From Candidatus Poribacteria bacterium (GTDB taxonomy: Bacteria > Poribacteria > WGA-4E > WGA-3G): a stretch of 64,000 nt of DNA. A model generated the notes under the pieces. It was given only the letters and a program-made list of their open reading frames with translations, did not search any database and was not told where the DNA came from. A program made the position numbers and the translations under genes. This document shows positions 57,422 through 64,000 of the stretch, piece by piece (the first letter of the stretch is position 1; every line of letters begins with the position of its first letter). The DNA lies in contig PYJD01000024.1 of assembly GCA_003635315.1 (NCBI GenBank), positions 62,001 to 126,000 of the forward strand, in the 5' to 3' direction.

Positions 57422-57550
57422 GATAGATGGGAGATTGGAAGAAGTGGAAAGGTTTGCGTTAAGACTTTTTAACGCTACAATTAATATACGGGCTTCAACT
57501 GCCAATTATTATCGAAACATATCCATGAGTCGATTCACAAGGAGGAGGGT

Positions 57551-58564
57551 ATGGCATATAACGACGGTAGAAAACAATTACGGCGTTTATTGGATCTAAT
57601 CAGGACATTGGAAAGACCCCAAGGGATACGAGTTGCTGCGTTAGCAAGTATATATGACGTGGATAAAAGTCGCATCTATGACGATCTGAAGATTCTGGAA
57701 GAATACTACACTTTGGAAAAGAAAGATAGTTGTTATAGGATTATAGGGCAACATAAGAAGTCATGGCCAAGGATCACAAAATCAGAGGCTAAGAATCTAA
57801 AATTGATAATTGAGGCATCACCACTTGTAAAGCAGCAACGTTTTAACGAGTCTCTCAAAAGTTTGCTGGAAAAAATCCATCTACCACTCGCGAGGTACAT
57901 TGAAAAGACACTTGGAAAAGAAGCAGATACTCTTCAGGAGACAGAAACCGACTATCTTCACAGCAACAACGTTTCAGTTCAACTTAAATCAGATGGGTTT
58001 CCCACTGAGAATGATATACATTTTGATGTACTGGAGCAGGCACTCCAGAATCGTAAAGCAGTACGTGCAAGTTATCTGTCGGGTGGGAAAACCGAGACTA
58101 TTGAACACGTGCTCCATCCCTATGCAATATTTTTCCGCAAAGAGGATTGGTATCTTGAAGCGCACTCTAATTTATCAGAGAATGCATCTCTGACCTTCAA
58201 AATCATCCGCTTCCAGAAGGTTGAATTGACAGAGGAAACGTTTGAACCTCCGTCAGATTTTTCATTGTCTGAGGATTTAGCATCTCGGTGGGAACTCTTT
58301 AGCGGAGACCCAATCAGTGTGACCCTCAAGATTGCAGCAAACAAGGTATATCTCGTTACCGAAAAGGAACGCCACAGATCACAAAAGATTATAGAACAGT
58401 GTCCAGATGGATCTGTAATTGTAAGTTATGAAGTCCCCAAGGAGGAGTTCACATTTTGGGTATTGAGCCTGGGTGATGCAGTGGAAGTTTTAGATCCACC
58501 AGAATTTCGGTCAGAGTTTGCAGAGATTGTGCATCGGATGCATAATGTCTATTCTGAAGATTAG
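57551..58564 (+). CDS. WYL-domain transcriptional regulator (second copy)
   Basis: A 337-residue regulator with an N-terminal winged helix (RVAALASIYDVDKSRIYDDLKIL) and a WYL domain in the region LHPYAIFFRKEDWYLEAHSN and following. The C-terminal extension ends in FWVLSLGDAVEVLDPPEF, as in the first copy (WWVLGWGYNARVLQP), so the two share architecture but are well diverged. AGGAGGAGG precedes the ATG. Confidence 0.9.
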   Translation: MAYNDGRKQLRRLLDLIRTLERPQGIRVAALASIYDVDKSRIYDDLKILEEYYTLEKKDSCYRIIGQHKKSWPRITKSEAKNLKLIIEASPLVKQQRFNESLKSLLEKIHLPLARYIEKTLGKEADTLQETETDYLHSNNVSVQLKSDGFPTENDIHFDVLEQALQNRKAVRASYLSGGKTETIEHVLHPYAIFFRKEDWYLEAHSNLSENASLTFKIIRFQKVELTEETFEPPSDFSLSEDLASRWELFSGDPISVTLKIAANKVYLVTEKERHRSQKIIEQCPDGSVIVSYEVPKEEFTFWVLSLGDAVEVLDPPEFRSEFAEIVHRMHNVYSED

Positions 58565-58651
58565 GATGGAATGTAGAAACTGTGATGTCGTTTTTGGTTG
58601 AGTAACATGGCAGAACTATGTATAATTACATTGGAGTATAGGTGAGAAGTA

Positions 58652-58669
58652 TCTCGAATGCGAGATTAA
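58652..58669. promoter_or_regulatory. Palindromic operator candidate, copy 1
   Basis: TCTCG-AATG-CGAGATTAA: five-base arms around a four-base spacer, followed by TTAA. The same 5+4+5 palindrome with TTAA occurs again at 58725, 73 bases later. Paired, evenly spaced palindromes just before a promoter are typical of regulator-binding sites. Confidence 0.55.
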
Positions 58670-58724
58670 AAAATCAGTATTTTTGTATGCCACCTTCCAA
58701 CATTTTGACATGTTGATAAAAGAC

Positions 58725-58742
58725 TCTCGATCCCGAGATTAA
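58725..58742. promoter_or_regulatory. Palindromic operator candidate, copy 2
   Basis: TCTCG-ATCC-CGAGATTAA, the partner of the palindrome at 58652. It lies about 20 bases before the -35 box at 58762. Confidence 0.55.
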
Positions 58743-58761
58743 GACACAAATTTACGAGAAT

Positions 58762-58790
58762 TTGACAAAAACTTGAATTTAAGTTATAAT
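58762..58790 (+). promoter_or_regulatory. Strong sigma-70-type promoter of the DUF3800 gene
   Basis: TTGACA and TATAAT are separated by exactly 17 bases, matching the consensus. Transcription would begin near 58798. The spacer holds AACTT-6 bases-AAGTT, a small inverted repeat. Confidence 0.75.
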
Positions 58791-58867
58791 ATGAATTGTT
58801 ATCAGTATTTTGGTATAATAAAGAAGTTATGAATATCGCTATAGCAACCTGAGAATGTTAAACAAGC

Positions 58868-59503
58868 TTGAACCAATTGCAGCAAAAAGGGAAAAAAATC
58901 GACCTTTACATAGACGAATCGAGGCAACGTGTCGGTGGTGAATGGTTCATTGTTGCTGGAGTAGCAGTGGAAAACAGTAATAAGTTTCGCCAACTTTGTG
59001 TGGACCTTGAAAGAACTTCGCGTAAAAAGCATGTTAAGTGGGGAAAAGCAGACAAAAATAATCGTTTGGTTTATCTACGTACTGTGATTTCAGAAAATCG
59101 CTTTCGCGATATCGTTCTATTTTCGTATGTATTTCGGGACACTAAAAATTATGTTGGAGCGACTATCCGAGGAATTGACCTTGCAGTTGCCAATTTGCAC
59201 CAATCTGACTCCGAAGTGTCCGTTTATGTTGACGGTCTGGTTAAATCCCAATACAGAGAGTACAAAGTGCGATTACGTAGGCTTGGATGTCATGTCAAAA
59301 AAGTGCGTGGAGCAAAAGATGAAAACGAACCGCTTATCAGACTCTCGGATGCGATGGCTGGTGCTACACGTGATTTACTGGAGGAGAGAAAGAATGAAAA
59401 CAATGAACTTAAAGATCTGTTTTCACTTGCGGTGGAAAACGATATTCTTGTAGGGTGGATAAATCCTAATTCAGGACCTAGTCCTATTACAGTGGATATG
59501 TAA
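58868..59503 (+). CDS. DUF3800 family protein
   Basis: A 211-residue protein with the DUF3800 pattern: IDLYIDESRQR at the N terminus (the first acidic pair of an RNase H-like fold), FIVAGVAVENSNKFR, VSVYVDGLVKSQYREYKVRLRRL (second acidic motif) and PLIRLSDAMAGATRDLL (third). Activity is not established; a nuclease-like fold is a family-level statement. The start is TTG at 58868, since no ATG fits, and the ribosome-binding site is weak. A strong promoter precedes it, and a stem-loop follows its stop. It is a common neighbour of defense genes. Confidence 0.7.
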   Translation: MNQLQQKGKKIDLYIDESRQRVGGEWFIVAGVAVENSNKFRQLCVDLERTSRKKHVKWGKADKNNRLVYLRTVISENRFRDIVLFSYVFRDTKNYVGATIRGIDLAVANLHQSDSEVSVYVDGLVKSQYREYKVRLRRLGCHVKKVRGAKDENEPLIRLSDAMAGATRDLLEERKNENNELKDLFSLAVENDILVGWINPNSGPSPITVDM

Positions 59504-59505
59504 TA

Positions 59506-59529
59506 GGGCGAGACACGCTAGTCTCGCCC
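59506..59529 (+). terminator. Stem-loop after the DUF3800 gene
   Basis: GGGCGAGAC and GTCTCGCCC form a perfect 9-base-pair stem around loop ACGCTA, two bases after the stop codon. No T-run follows, so it may be a stabilising 3' hairpin rather than an intrinsic terminator. A second stem, AACAAGC/GCTTGTT, follows at 59532-59559. Confidence 0.6.
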
Positions 59530-59570
59530 CGAACAAGCTGAATAGTGCTTCTGCTTGTTAATTATTCGCA

Positions 59571-59668
59571 CAGAAAACCACCCTATGAAGGATGGGCAAC
59601 CTATCCCGCTGACCCGTCAACGGGCAGACTGGCATACGCAACAGTTTTCGGCTGCGATTTTACTTCTG
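59571..59668. repeat. Imperfect 98-base tandem duplicate, copy 1
   Basis: Begins CAGAAAACCACC and ends GGCTGCGATTTTACTTCTG. The copy at 59704-59803 begins and ends the same way, about 133 bases further on. Hairpin CCACCC-GGATGG (one mismatch) in this copy becomes CCACCT/AGGTGG in the other, a compensatory-type change suggesting a conserved structure. Confidence 0.8.
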
Positions 59669-59703
59669 ATTCTCAACCAATATTTAAACCGCGGGTCATC
59701 CGG

Positions 59704-59803
59704 CAGAAAACCACCTCAGTGAGAAGGTGGGCAACCTATTTTACTGACTGATCAGCAAGCAGCTCAACCAACACAATAGTTTTTGGCTGCGATTTTACTT
59801 CTG
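59704..59803. repeat. Imperfect 100-base tandem duplicate, copy 2
   Basis: Partner of 59571-59668. The last 26 bases of both copies differ at only one or two positions; the middle is more diverged. Confidence 0.8.
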
Positions 59804-59918
59804 CAAGTGAATTGCATAATAATAGGATAACATCTTTTGCACTAAAGATCAAGAAATTTTCGCTATTTCCGATTTTTTTCAAAAAAGATCTATTTTCTCG
59901 ATTTTCATGTCGAATTTT

Positions 59919-59957
59919 TTGACTTTTGCGTAAAACGCAAATTTTATATGGTATAAT
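59919..59957 (+). promoter_or_regulatory. Promoter of the CRISPR effector operon with palindromic operator
   Basis: A -35 box TTGACT at 59919 and -10 candidates TTTATA (59943) or TATAAT (59952). Between them lies a perfect inverted repeat TTTGCGT-AAA-ACGCAAA (59925-59941). A palindrome overlapping the promoter is the standard place for a repressor, so it is a candidate site for one of the two WYL regulators upstream. It differs from the TCTCGnnnnCGAGA palindromes before the DUF3800 gene. Confidence 0.6.
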
Positions 59958-59985
59958 TAAGTGAAAACCAAAGGGAGGGAGACGA

Positions 59986-62337
59986 ATGATTAACATTGAG
60001 CAACATAAATCGAAAATTTTAGCCGCTCACTTCGCATCAACGATGAAAACATCCTCATCTCCAGAGGATCTTGAGTTTTTTATACGCTCTCACCGCGCCG
60101 AAAGTCAGCCCCTCAAACAGTGGTGGGACGATATGGAAGCTTTACGCGTCATCCGATACGCCGAGAACCAGTGGAATATTCACCCGCCAGAAACTGACCC
60201 AAATCCGAATTCAGTTGGTAAAGTATCTATGGGAATTGATGAAGTTGTTATCTTCGCGAACAAGAAAATTGGCAAAGTTTACAATTATTACCGTACAGTT
60301 CTTCCGCAAGAGATGCAAATTAAGATAGCGTATGACAGTTTGATTGAAAGGTTTATGGGATTTCTGCAGCGCGGAAAATGTGCAATTCTCCTATTCGAGA
60401 ATGATTTGGCACTCCAAATCTTTATTCCGTTTACTGACCTAAACGCTGAATTTGACCTTTCGTTTGAATGGAACGAATTCATCAAATTTGCATATTCTGA
60501 AACAGAATTATACAAGTCATTTACTTTACTTGTCAATAGTCTGGAATTAACAAATCGTGGTTTTGGTTATGTCCGATTTCCGCCAGCAACGATAGACATG
60601 ACATATTGGTTAGCAGCGTTTTACATTGCAACACTTCGTGAGCGAGTTTTGCGAAACACTGACAACTACAAAAACGCTAACGACGCATTTAGAAAAGCAC
60701 GTGATAATGTCAAAAAGTGCCAAGATCAATTGAATACTAATAGTTTGACTGAGAGGAGGCGGACAAGTATTGAAGTAAAACTTTACGATGAAAACCAAAA
60801 GTTGAATGATGCGATGCAAGATCGCAGATCTGCGTTGAGAATGAATCAGAAGGTGTTTGATCGAATCATATCAGGTTTGCGGAATCAGACCAACACATCC
60901 GATTTCGACCATGCCAAAAGGCTTTCATACCAATTCAATCGTACAGGAGCAATGCAATTTTCCTATGGCACGGTCAAGCTTAAGTCACAAGGCGGGAAAA
61001 GTAGCATTGAAGATACAATCGTTGAAATATTGAACGCGACTATAACACCTCTGAGTTGTCCTTTTGTTCTAATAGACGATATGGTAGACAATAGTGTGTG
61101 TAAAGCAGGGGACGATGCAAAAAATAGGTGTTATAGCTGCGGAAGACCTCTCCCAACAAAGGAAAAACATCAACAAGCCAATCGGTTCGTGCTGGGAGAC
61201 CCATCACAACGCTTACAATCGGGTGGAAGTCAAAAACAACCTGATGTTTGTGGGGAGTGTCTAACGATCGCTTTTGCTTGTTCTGTAAAACTTACCAGTG
61301 GGTCGATTGTTTTGCAGCTTGCAACTGATGATCAAATAGATCGGTCTTTTTCGATTGAAAATCACTTGAGAATGTTGACACTCGGGGAATTAAATTTGGT
61401 AGCTGGTCGTTACCTTTTGATCAACTGTCAAGAATATGTGGGTAGTGGTAACGAACGCAAATTGGTTTCAGAAAAAATTGGACAGATACAGTATACACTT
61501 TGGCGTGTTGCCTGTATATTTCCAGCTACTGCATTACAGACGATGAAGTTTAGCCTTTTTGTTGGTGGAACAAGAATACGAGTTGAAAGTCGACACTTTG
61601 TATGGTTAAGCATATTAAATGAAATATTCTCACCAAACCTTGTCGTTGGACAAAGGGATAATATTCCCCTGGGTCAAGCAATTCGACTCATTCAGAAGGA
61701 TGAGGTAATCTCTGCCATCTATAAACTCGTTACCGCGGAGTTTCCTCAGGTTATACCAATCCACAACCAATCATACAGTGAAAAACAGAGTCTTGAGGAA
61801 CTCCGTGAAAAACACTGTGAATTACTCGAAAAATCCTCAAATGGAGATAAATTGATGTCGAAACAAGCAGAATTCTACCGTGATGTTGCTGCCCTCACAG
61901 GGTTAACTTACGCTTATTGCGACTACCTCCGCGGTGAATTAAGAAAAAAACCAGATATTGACACGGTGCGTGAGGTCAAAAAACTCATTGAGAAAGTTGT
62001 AAATCCAAGTTTTTTCAACTATGAAGCCTCCGATGTCCTTCCGGGGACACGGGCTACGATGTACCGCAACCCTGACAACTACTTCTGTTACGATCAGGCG
62101 AAACTGTTGTTGGAAAATACTCTCAACGTGGAAATGTCCGCTCGTGCAAAGCCCGATGAGAAAGGCCCCCAACCACTGGCAATTTACTTTGACGATATCC
62201 TCAACGCTTATGCTAAGTTATCTGAGAAGTATAACAAGACACAGCGACGAAAGTTATCTTATCAACTGAAACTGAACCTTTATGCGAAATTCGCATCCTT
62301 ATTTAGTCAAAAGGAGATTAATCAAAATGGCAATTAA
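59986..62337 (+). CDS. CRISPR effector large subunit candidate (zinc-ribbon, Cas8/Cas10d-like)
   Basis: A 783-residue protein, the first gene of the operon, with a strong GGGAGGGAG ribosome-binding site. Visible parts: an N-terminal helical domain (1-220), a charged coiled-coil-like region (about 225-300), a zinc ribbon C382-x2-C385...C422-x2-C425, and a C-terminal helical domain (about 624-783). I see no HD-type motif and no GGDD palm motif. Position before Cas7 and Cas5 and the internal start described separately make it the effector large subunit. The family cannot be named from the sequence alone: I-D (Cas10d) order fits, but the HD domain of Cas10d is missing. Confidence 0.6.
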   Translation: MINIEQHKSKILAAHFASTMKTSSSPEDLEFFIRSHRAESQPLKQWWDDMEALRVIRYAENQWNIHPPETDPNPNSVGKVSMGIDEVVIFANKKIGKVYNYYRTVLPQEMQIKIAYDSLIERFMGFLQRGKCAILLFENDLALQIFIPFTDLNAEFDLSFEWNEFIKFAYSETELYKSFTLLVNSLELTNRGFGYVRFPPATIDMTYWLAAFYIATLRERVLRNTDNYKNANDAFRKARDNVKKCQDQLNTNSLTERRRTSIEVKLYDENQKLNDAMQDRRSALRMNQKVFDRIISGLRNQTNTSDFDHAKRLSYQFNRTGAMQFSYGTVKLKSQGGKSSIEDTIVEILNATITPLSCPFVLIDDMVDNSVCKAGDDAKNRCYSCGRPLPTKEKHQQANRFVLGDPSQRLQSGGSQKQPDVCGECLTIAFACSVKLTSGSIVLQLATDDQIDRSFSIENHLRMLTLGELNLVAGRYLLINCQEYVGSGNERKLVSEKIGQIQYTLWRVACIFPATALQTMKFSLFVGGTRIRVESRHFVWLSILNEIFSPNLVVGQRDNIPLGQAIRLIQKDEVISAIYKLVTAEFPQVIPIHNQSYSEKQSLEELREKHCELLEKSSNGDKLMSKQAEFYRDVAALTGLTYAYCDYLRGELRKKPDIDTVREVKKLIEKVVNPSFFNYEASDVLPGTRATMYRNPDNYFCYDQAKLLLENTLNVEMSARAKPDEKGPQPLAIYFDDILNAYAKLSEKYNKTQRRKLSYQLKLNLYAKFASLFSQKEINQNGN
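61855..62337 (+). CDS. Internal Cas11-like small subunit (in-frame start within the large-subunit gene)
   Basis: ATG 61855 is in frame with the large subunit (residue 624) and has GGAG (61843-61846) eight bases before it, an ideal ribosome-binding site inside a coding region. Translation from it would give a 160-residue, mainly helical protein (starting MSKQAEFYRDVAALTG). In type I-D, I-B and I-C systems the small subunit Cas11 is known to be made in exactly this way from the 3' part of the large-subunit gene. The existence of the product is a prediction; the site itself is seen directly. Confidence 0.6.
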   Translation: MSKQAEFYRDVAALTGLTYAYCDYLRGELRKKPDIDTVREVKKLIEKVVNPSFFNYEASDVLPGTRATMYRNPDNYFCYDQAKLLLENTLNVEMSARAKPDEKGPQPLAIYFDDILNAYAKLSEKYNKTQRRKLSYQLKLNLYAKFASLFSQKEINQNGN

Positions 62338-63316
62338 CGTGAAATCTGGACTTGAGAACTATTCGGACGAACCGCGCTTCCACTTTGACATTTACGCCAT
62401 CCTCGAAGGCGGTCAAGAACTTTATTTTGGCCACGAAACACAGGTAAATGTTAACATAGTGGAAACGGTCACTATTCCGCTGTCCACTAACGGTGTAGGA
62501 ACCGAAGAAGATGATGGACTTGAAAAATGCTATCTCTCTCCAACAAAACGTCGTGGTGTCGAACGCCGAACATTGATTTGGGCACCAAAAGGTAATGAGT
62601 TACTTGGTGATGCTTGGAACTGTGGTATTCCTCATACATGCAGCAAGGCAGAGTGTCCGATCTGTCGGGTTTTTGGAGGACTTATCACAAGTGCGATAGA
62701 GGTTGAGGGCGAATCCGATAAACGTCCTGCTACAACGCTTATTGGACGACTGACTCATAGTGGCGGTGTGGCAATCCAAGAGTTGGGACCTGAAGAGAAG
62801 CAACGTGCAATGCATCCGTCAATGATACGTAAACCGCCTGAATCGGACCCAACACCCACACCTTTTAAACGTGAATATAACCAACCGGGTCTCTTGTATC
62901 CGGTCTACAACCACTGTTTGAGTATGACAGACAGTGAATTTTCAGCTGTAGCTTACGCGTTTATGAGTGCGTTGGCTCGCTTAGGAGCAGGCAATCCGAA
63001 GGGTGTTAAGATTTATGAGGCACCACTTGTCAGAGAAGATAAAGAAGAACCGTGGATTGTTGTTGATCGGTATCTTGTACCGCTTGGTAAACGACCTATC
63101 ATTTCACCAGCTATTAAGGACGTTAATAAAGCGAAGAAGCAATTTAAAGAAGCTGCTTTTACTATCGCGGGGGAGAGGCAAAGTAATGGTTGGCAGTTAG
63201 TTGAAGGAAACTTTCACCGATATGTCGGAGATACCGCCATTGCCAAACTATCAGAGTGTCTAACCAAGTTTGAGGAGGAGGTACTCAATAATGTGGATGC
63301 TGCAACTGATAATTAA
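62327..63316 (+). CDS. cas7: CRISPR-associated Cas7 (Csc2-like RAMP)
   Basis: A 329-residue backbone protein of the crRNA complex. The start is ATG 62327 (MAINVKSGLE), with AAGGAG upstream, rather than ATG 62282; it overlaps the large-subunit stop by 11 bases. Visible: a ferredoxin-like start (FHFDIYAILEGG), cysteines C99, C105, C110, C113 in the CGIPHTCSKAECPICRVFGG region, then RLTHSGGVAIQE, and a segment QPGLLYPVYNHC leading to RLGAGNPKG that matches Csc2's layout. Csc2-like is favoured by the Cys cluster before a glycine-rich turn; Csf2- or Csm3-like RAMPs are alternatives. Confidence 0.75.
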   Translation: MAINVKSGLENYSDEPRFHFDIYAILEGGQELYFGHETQVNVNIVETVTIPLSTNGVGTEEDDGLEKCYLSPTKRRGVERRTLIWAPKGNELLGDAWNCGIPHTCSKAECPICRVFGGLITSAIEVEGESDKRPATTLIGRLTHSGGVAIQELGPEEKQRAMHPSMIRKPPESDPTPTPFKREYNQPGLLYPVYNHCLSMTDSEFSAVAYAFMSALARLGAGNPKGVKIYEAPLVREDKEEPWIVVDRYLVPLGKRPIISPAIKDVNKAKKQFKEAAFTIAGERQSNGWQLVEGNFHRYVGDTAIAKLSECLTKFEEEVLNNVDAATDN

Positions 63317-64000
63317 ACCTACATCGGGATTGACGTTTAGACGGATGCCTTCGTCTATCTTGCATATCAATACGTATCCCTTTCTACCACCGACAACGAT
63401 GTCCGGCTTTTTACGTCGATTGAAGATGCTGGAAGCTGGTCATCTACCGGAAACTGCTGTCAAAGATCCTGATTACTATGCGTTGCCACCTCAACTTTGT
63501 ACTCTTGGGGCGTATCCAAAACTGAACGAGCATCGAATTCATACAACAAAGCGTCAAGGAATCAGATCTTTCAACCATAATGCCTTCTCGCGAATCGTTC
63601 GGCATCAATCCACGAAGGAAGTCTATCAACTCCATACATGGGAATACCTTTTCGCAGAACAGCTCATTGGTTATGTGGTTTCGGAAGATGAGAAACTCTT
63701 GAGCCAATTGAAAACAATTGAAAACTTTGGTTGTAAAATTGGCAAAGAGGGGTACGCTTTTGTAGGTATGGTTTCTGGACCTACGCAACTCGTTTTGGAA
63801 CAAATGCAAGCGAAACCTGATACACTCTTGCCAGGTGCCGCACTCATTGGAATTCCATGTGAGGCGTTTCCTCTGTACCGATATGCTTGGGGGACCGGTG
63901 CCTTACAAAATACTAACCTTACACATCCAGAACCGAGTGCCATTAAGGGGTTTATTCCATTTGTCGCCGGAGAGGTCCGGGACGGGATTGAACTTGATTA
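63291..64000 (+). CDS. cas5: CRISPR-associated Cas5 (partial, runs off the window)
   Basis: The frame opens at ATG 63291, with GAGGAGGAGG nine bases upstream, and overlaps the end of cas7 by 26 bases; it is open to the window edge (236 codons seen). It shows the Cas5 N-terminal pattern: a hydrophobic strand MLQLIIKPTSGLTFRR, then HINTYPFLPPTTMSGFLRRL (typ-PPtT-GfL motif), and later GCKIGKEGYAFVGMV near the family's LGrsE-type region. Cas5 caps the crRNA 5' handle. It is not Csc1-like in its start, which argues against a plain I-D system. Confidence 0.75.
   Translation, partial: MWMLQLIIKPTSGLTFRRMPSSILHINTYPFLPPTTMSGFLRRLKMLEAGHLPETAVKDPDYYALPPQLCTLGAYPKLNEHRIHTTKRQGIRSFNHNAFSRIVRHQSTKEVYQLHTWEYLFAEQLIGYVVSEDEKLLSQLKTIENFGCKIGKEGYAFVGMVSGPTQLVLEQMQAKPDTLLPGAALIGIPCEAFPLYRYAWGTGALQNTNLTHPEPSAIKGFIPFVAGEVRDGIELD

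Larger units (their letters stand above)
58565..58867. other. Regulatory spacer between second WYL gene and DUF3800 gene
   Basis: About 300 bases. It contains two near-identical palindromes (58652-58669 and 58725-58742) and a full consensus promoter (58762-58790), listed separately. I see no gene in it. Confidence 0.65.
59504..59985. other. Structured leader region before the CRISPR effector operon
   Basis: About 480 bases without a gene. It begins with two hairpins, contains two imperfect 98-100-base repeats, and ends with the operon promoter. The frame spanning 59545-59751 is composed of these repeats and is not called. Confidence 0.65.

Noticed and set aside
59545-59751. A 68-codon frame in the tandem-duplicated region
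   Set aside because: It is formed by the repeats themselves and has no ribosome-binding site or recognisable product.

Overview
The window looks like an AT-rich, Gram-negative-type bacterial chromosome, most likely from a Poribacteria-like lineage. This is an inference. It rests on phytanoyl-CoA dioxygenase-family genes next to enolase-superfamily, Uma2 and DUF1801 genes, a secreted WD40-cohesin-dockerin protein with a FlgD-like C-terminal domain, lipoprotein signal peptides and an LptE-like protein, and many small palindromic intergenic repeats. No rRNA or other firm taxonomic marker is present.

Region 1 (1-10961, minus strand) is a complex I (NADH:quinone oxidoreductase) operon, read right to left as nuoA-B-C-D-E-F-G-H, with nuoH cut by the window edge. 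It is interrupted by unrelated genes on the same strand: a Cu/Zn superoxide dismutase lipoprotein between nuoC and nuoD, a VOC-family protein and a Uma2-family protein between nuoD and nuoE, and a secreted WD40/cohesin/dockerin protein between nuoE and nuoF. Region 2 (10962-12464) is a 1.5 kb repeat-rich spacer. Region 3 (12465-37905) is housekeeping and accessory metabolism: pdxH-trkH-trkA-type genes, the glycine cleavage operon gcvT-gcvH-gcvP, an amidohydrolase-like gene, a membrane or lipoprotein cluster including an LptE-like protein, rpsO-pnp, a small operon ending in an MDR dehydrogenase, a CADD-like diiron protein, HAD, enolase-superfamily and PhyH genes, a GC-richer beta-propeller gene beside a MITE-like element, a decayed AAA ATPase, a DUF255 thioredoxin-like protein, a DUF1801 protein and tRNA-Gln(CTG).

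Region 4 (38083-49215, minus strand) is a second complex I operon, nuoA-B-C-D-H-I-J-K-L-M-N, without the NADH-dehydrogenase module EFG. This 11-subunit form usually takes electrons from a donor other than NADH. The cell therefore probably has two versions of complex I: one fed by NADH (region 1), one by ferredoxin or another donor (region 4). NuoI of the second set carries an unusual insertion of about 75-80 residues between its two [4Fe-4S] motifs.

Region 5 (49466-54439) holds a PHP-family protein, a LarE-C-terminus-like small protein coupled to an SDR gene, a von Willebrand A protein, a stand-alone RelA/SpoT-type RIS zinc finger joined to a winged-helix-like region, and purD. Region 6 (54440-64000) is the most interesting accessory part: a repeat-rich spacer, two WYL-domain regulators flanking an HhH protein, a DUF3800 protein, a structured tandem-duplicated spacer, and then the start of a plus-strand CRISPR effector operon. 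That operon encodes a 783-residue zinc-ribbon large subunit, a Cas7 (Csc2-like) and a Cas5, cut by the window end. The large subunit shows neither an HD nuclease nor a GGDD palm motif, and its gene has an internal in-frame start with a good ribosome-binding site that would give a separate 160-residue Cas11-like small subunit. A palindrome sits in the operon's promoter and paired palindromes precede the DUF3800 gene; these are candidate operators for the WYL proteins. No CRISPR array, cas3, cas1 or cas2 is visible inside the window.
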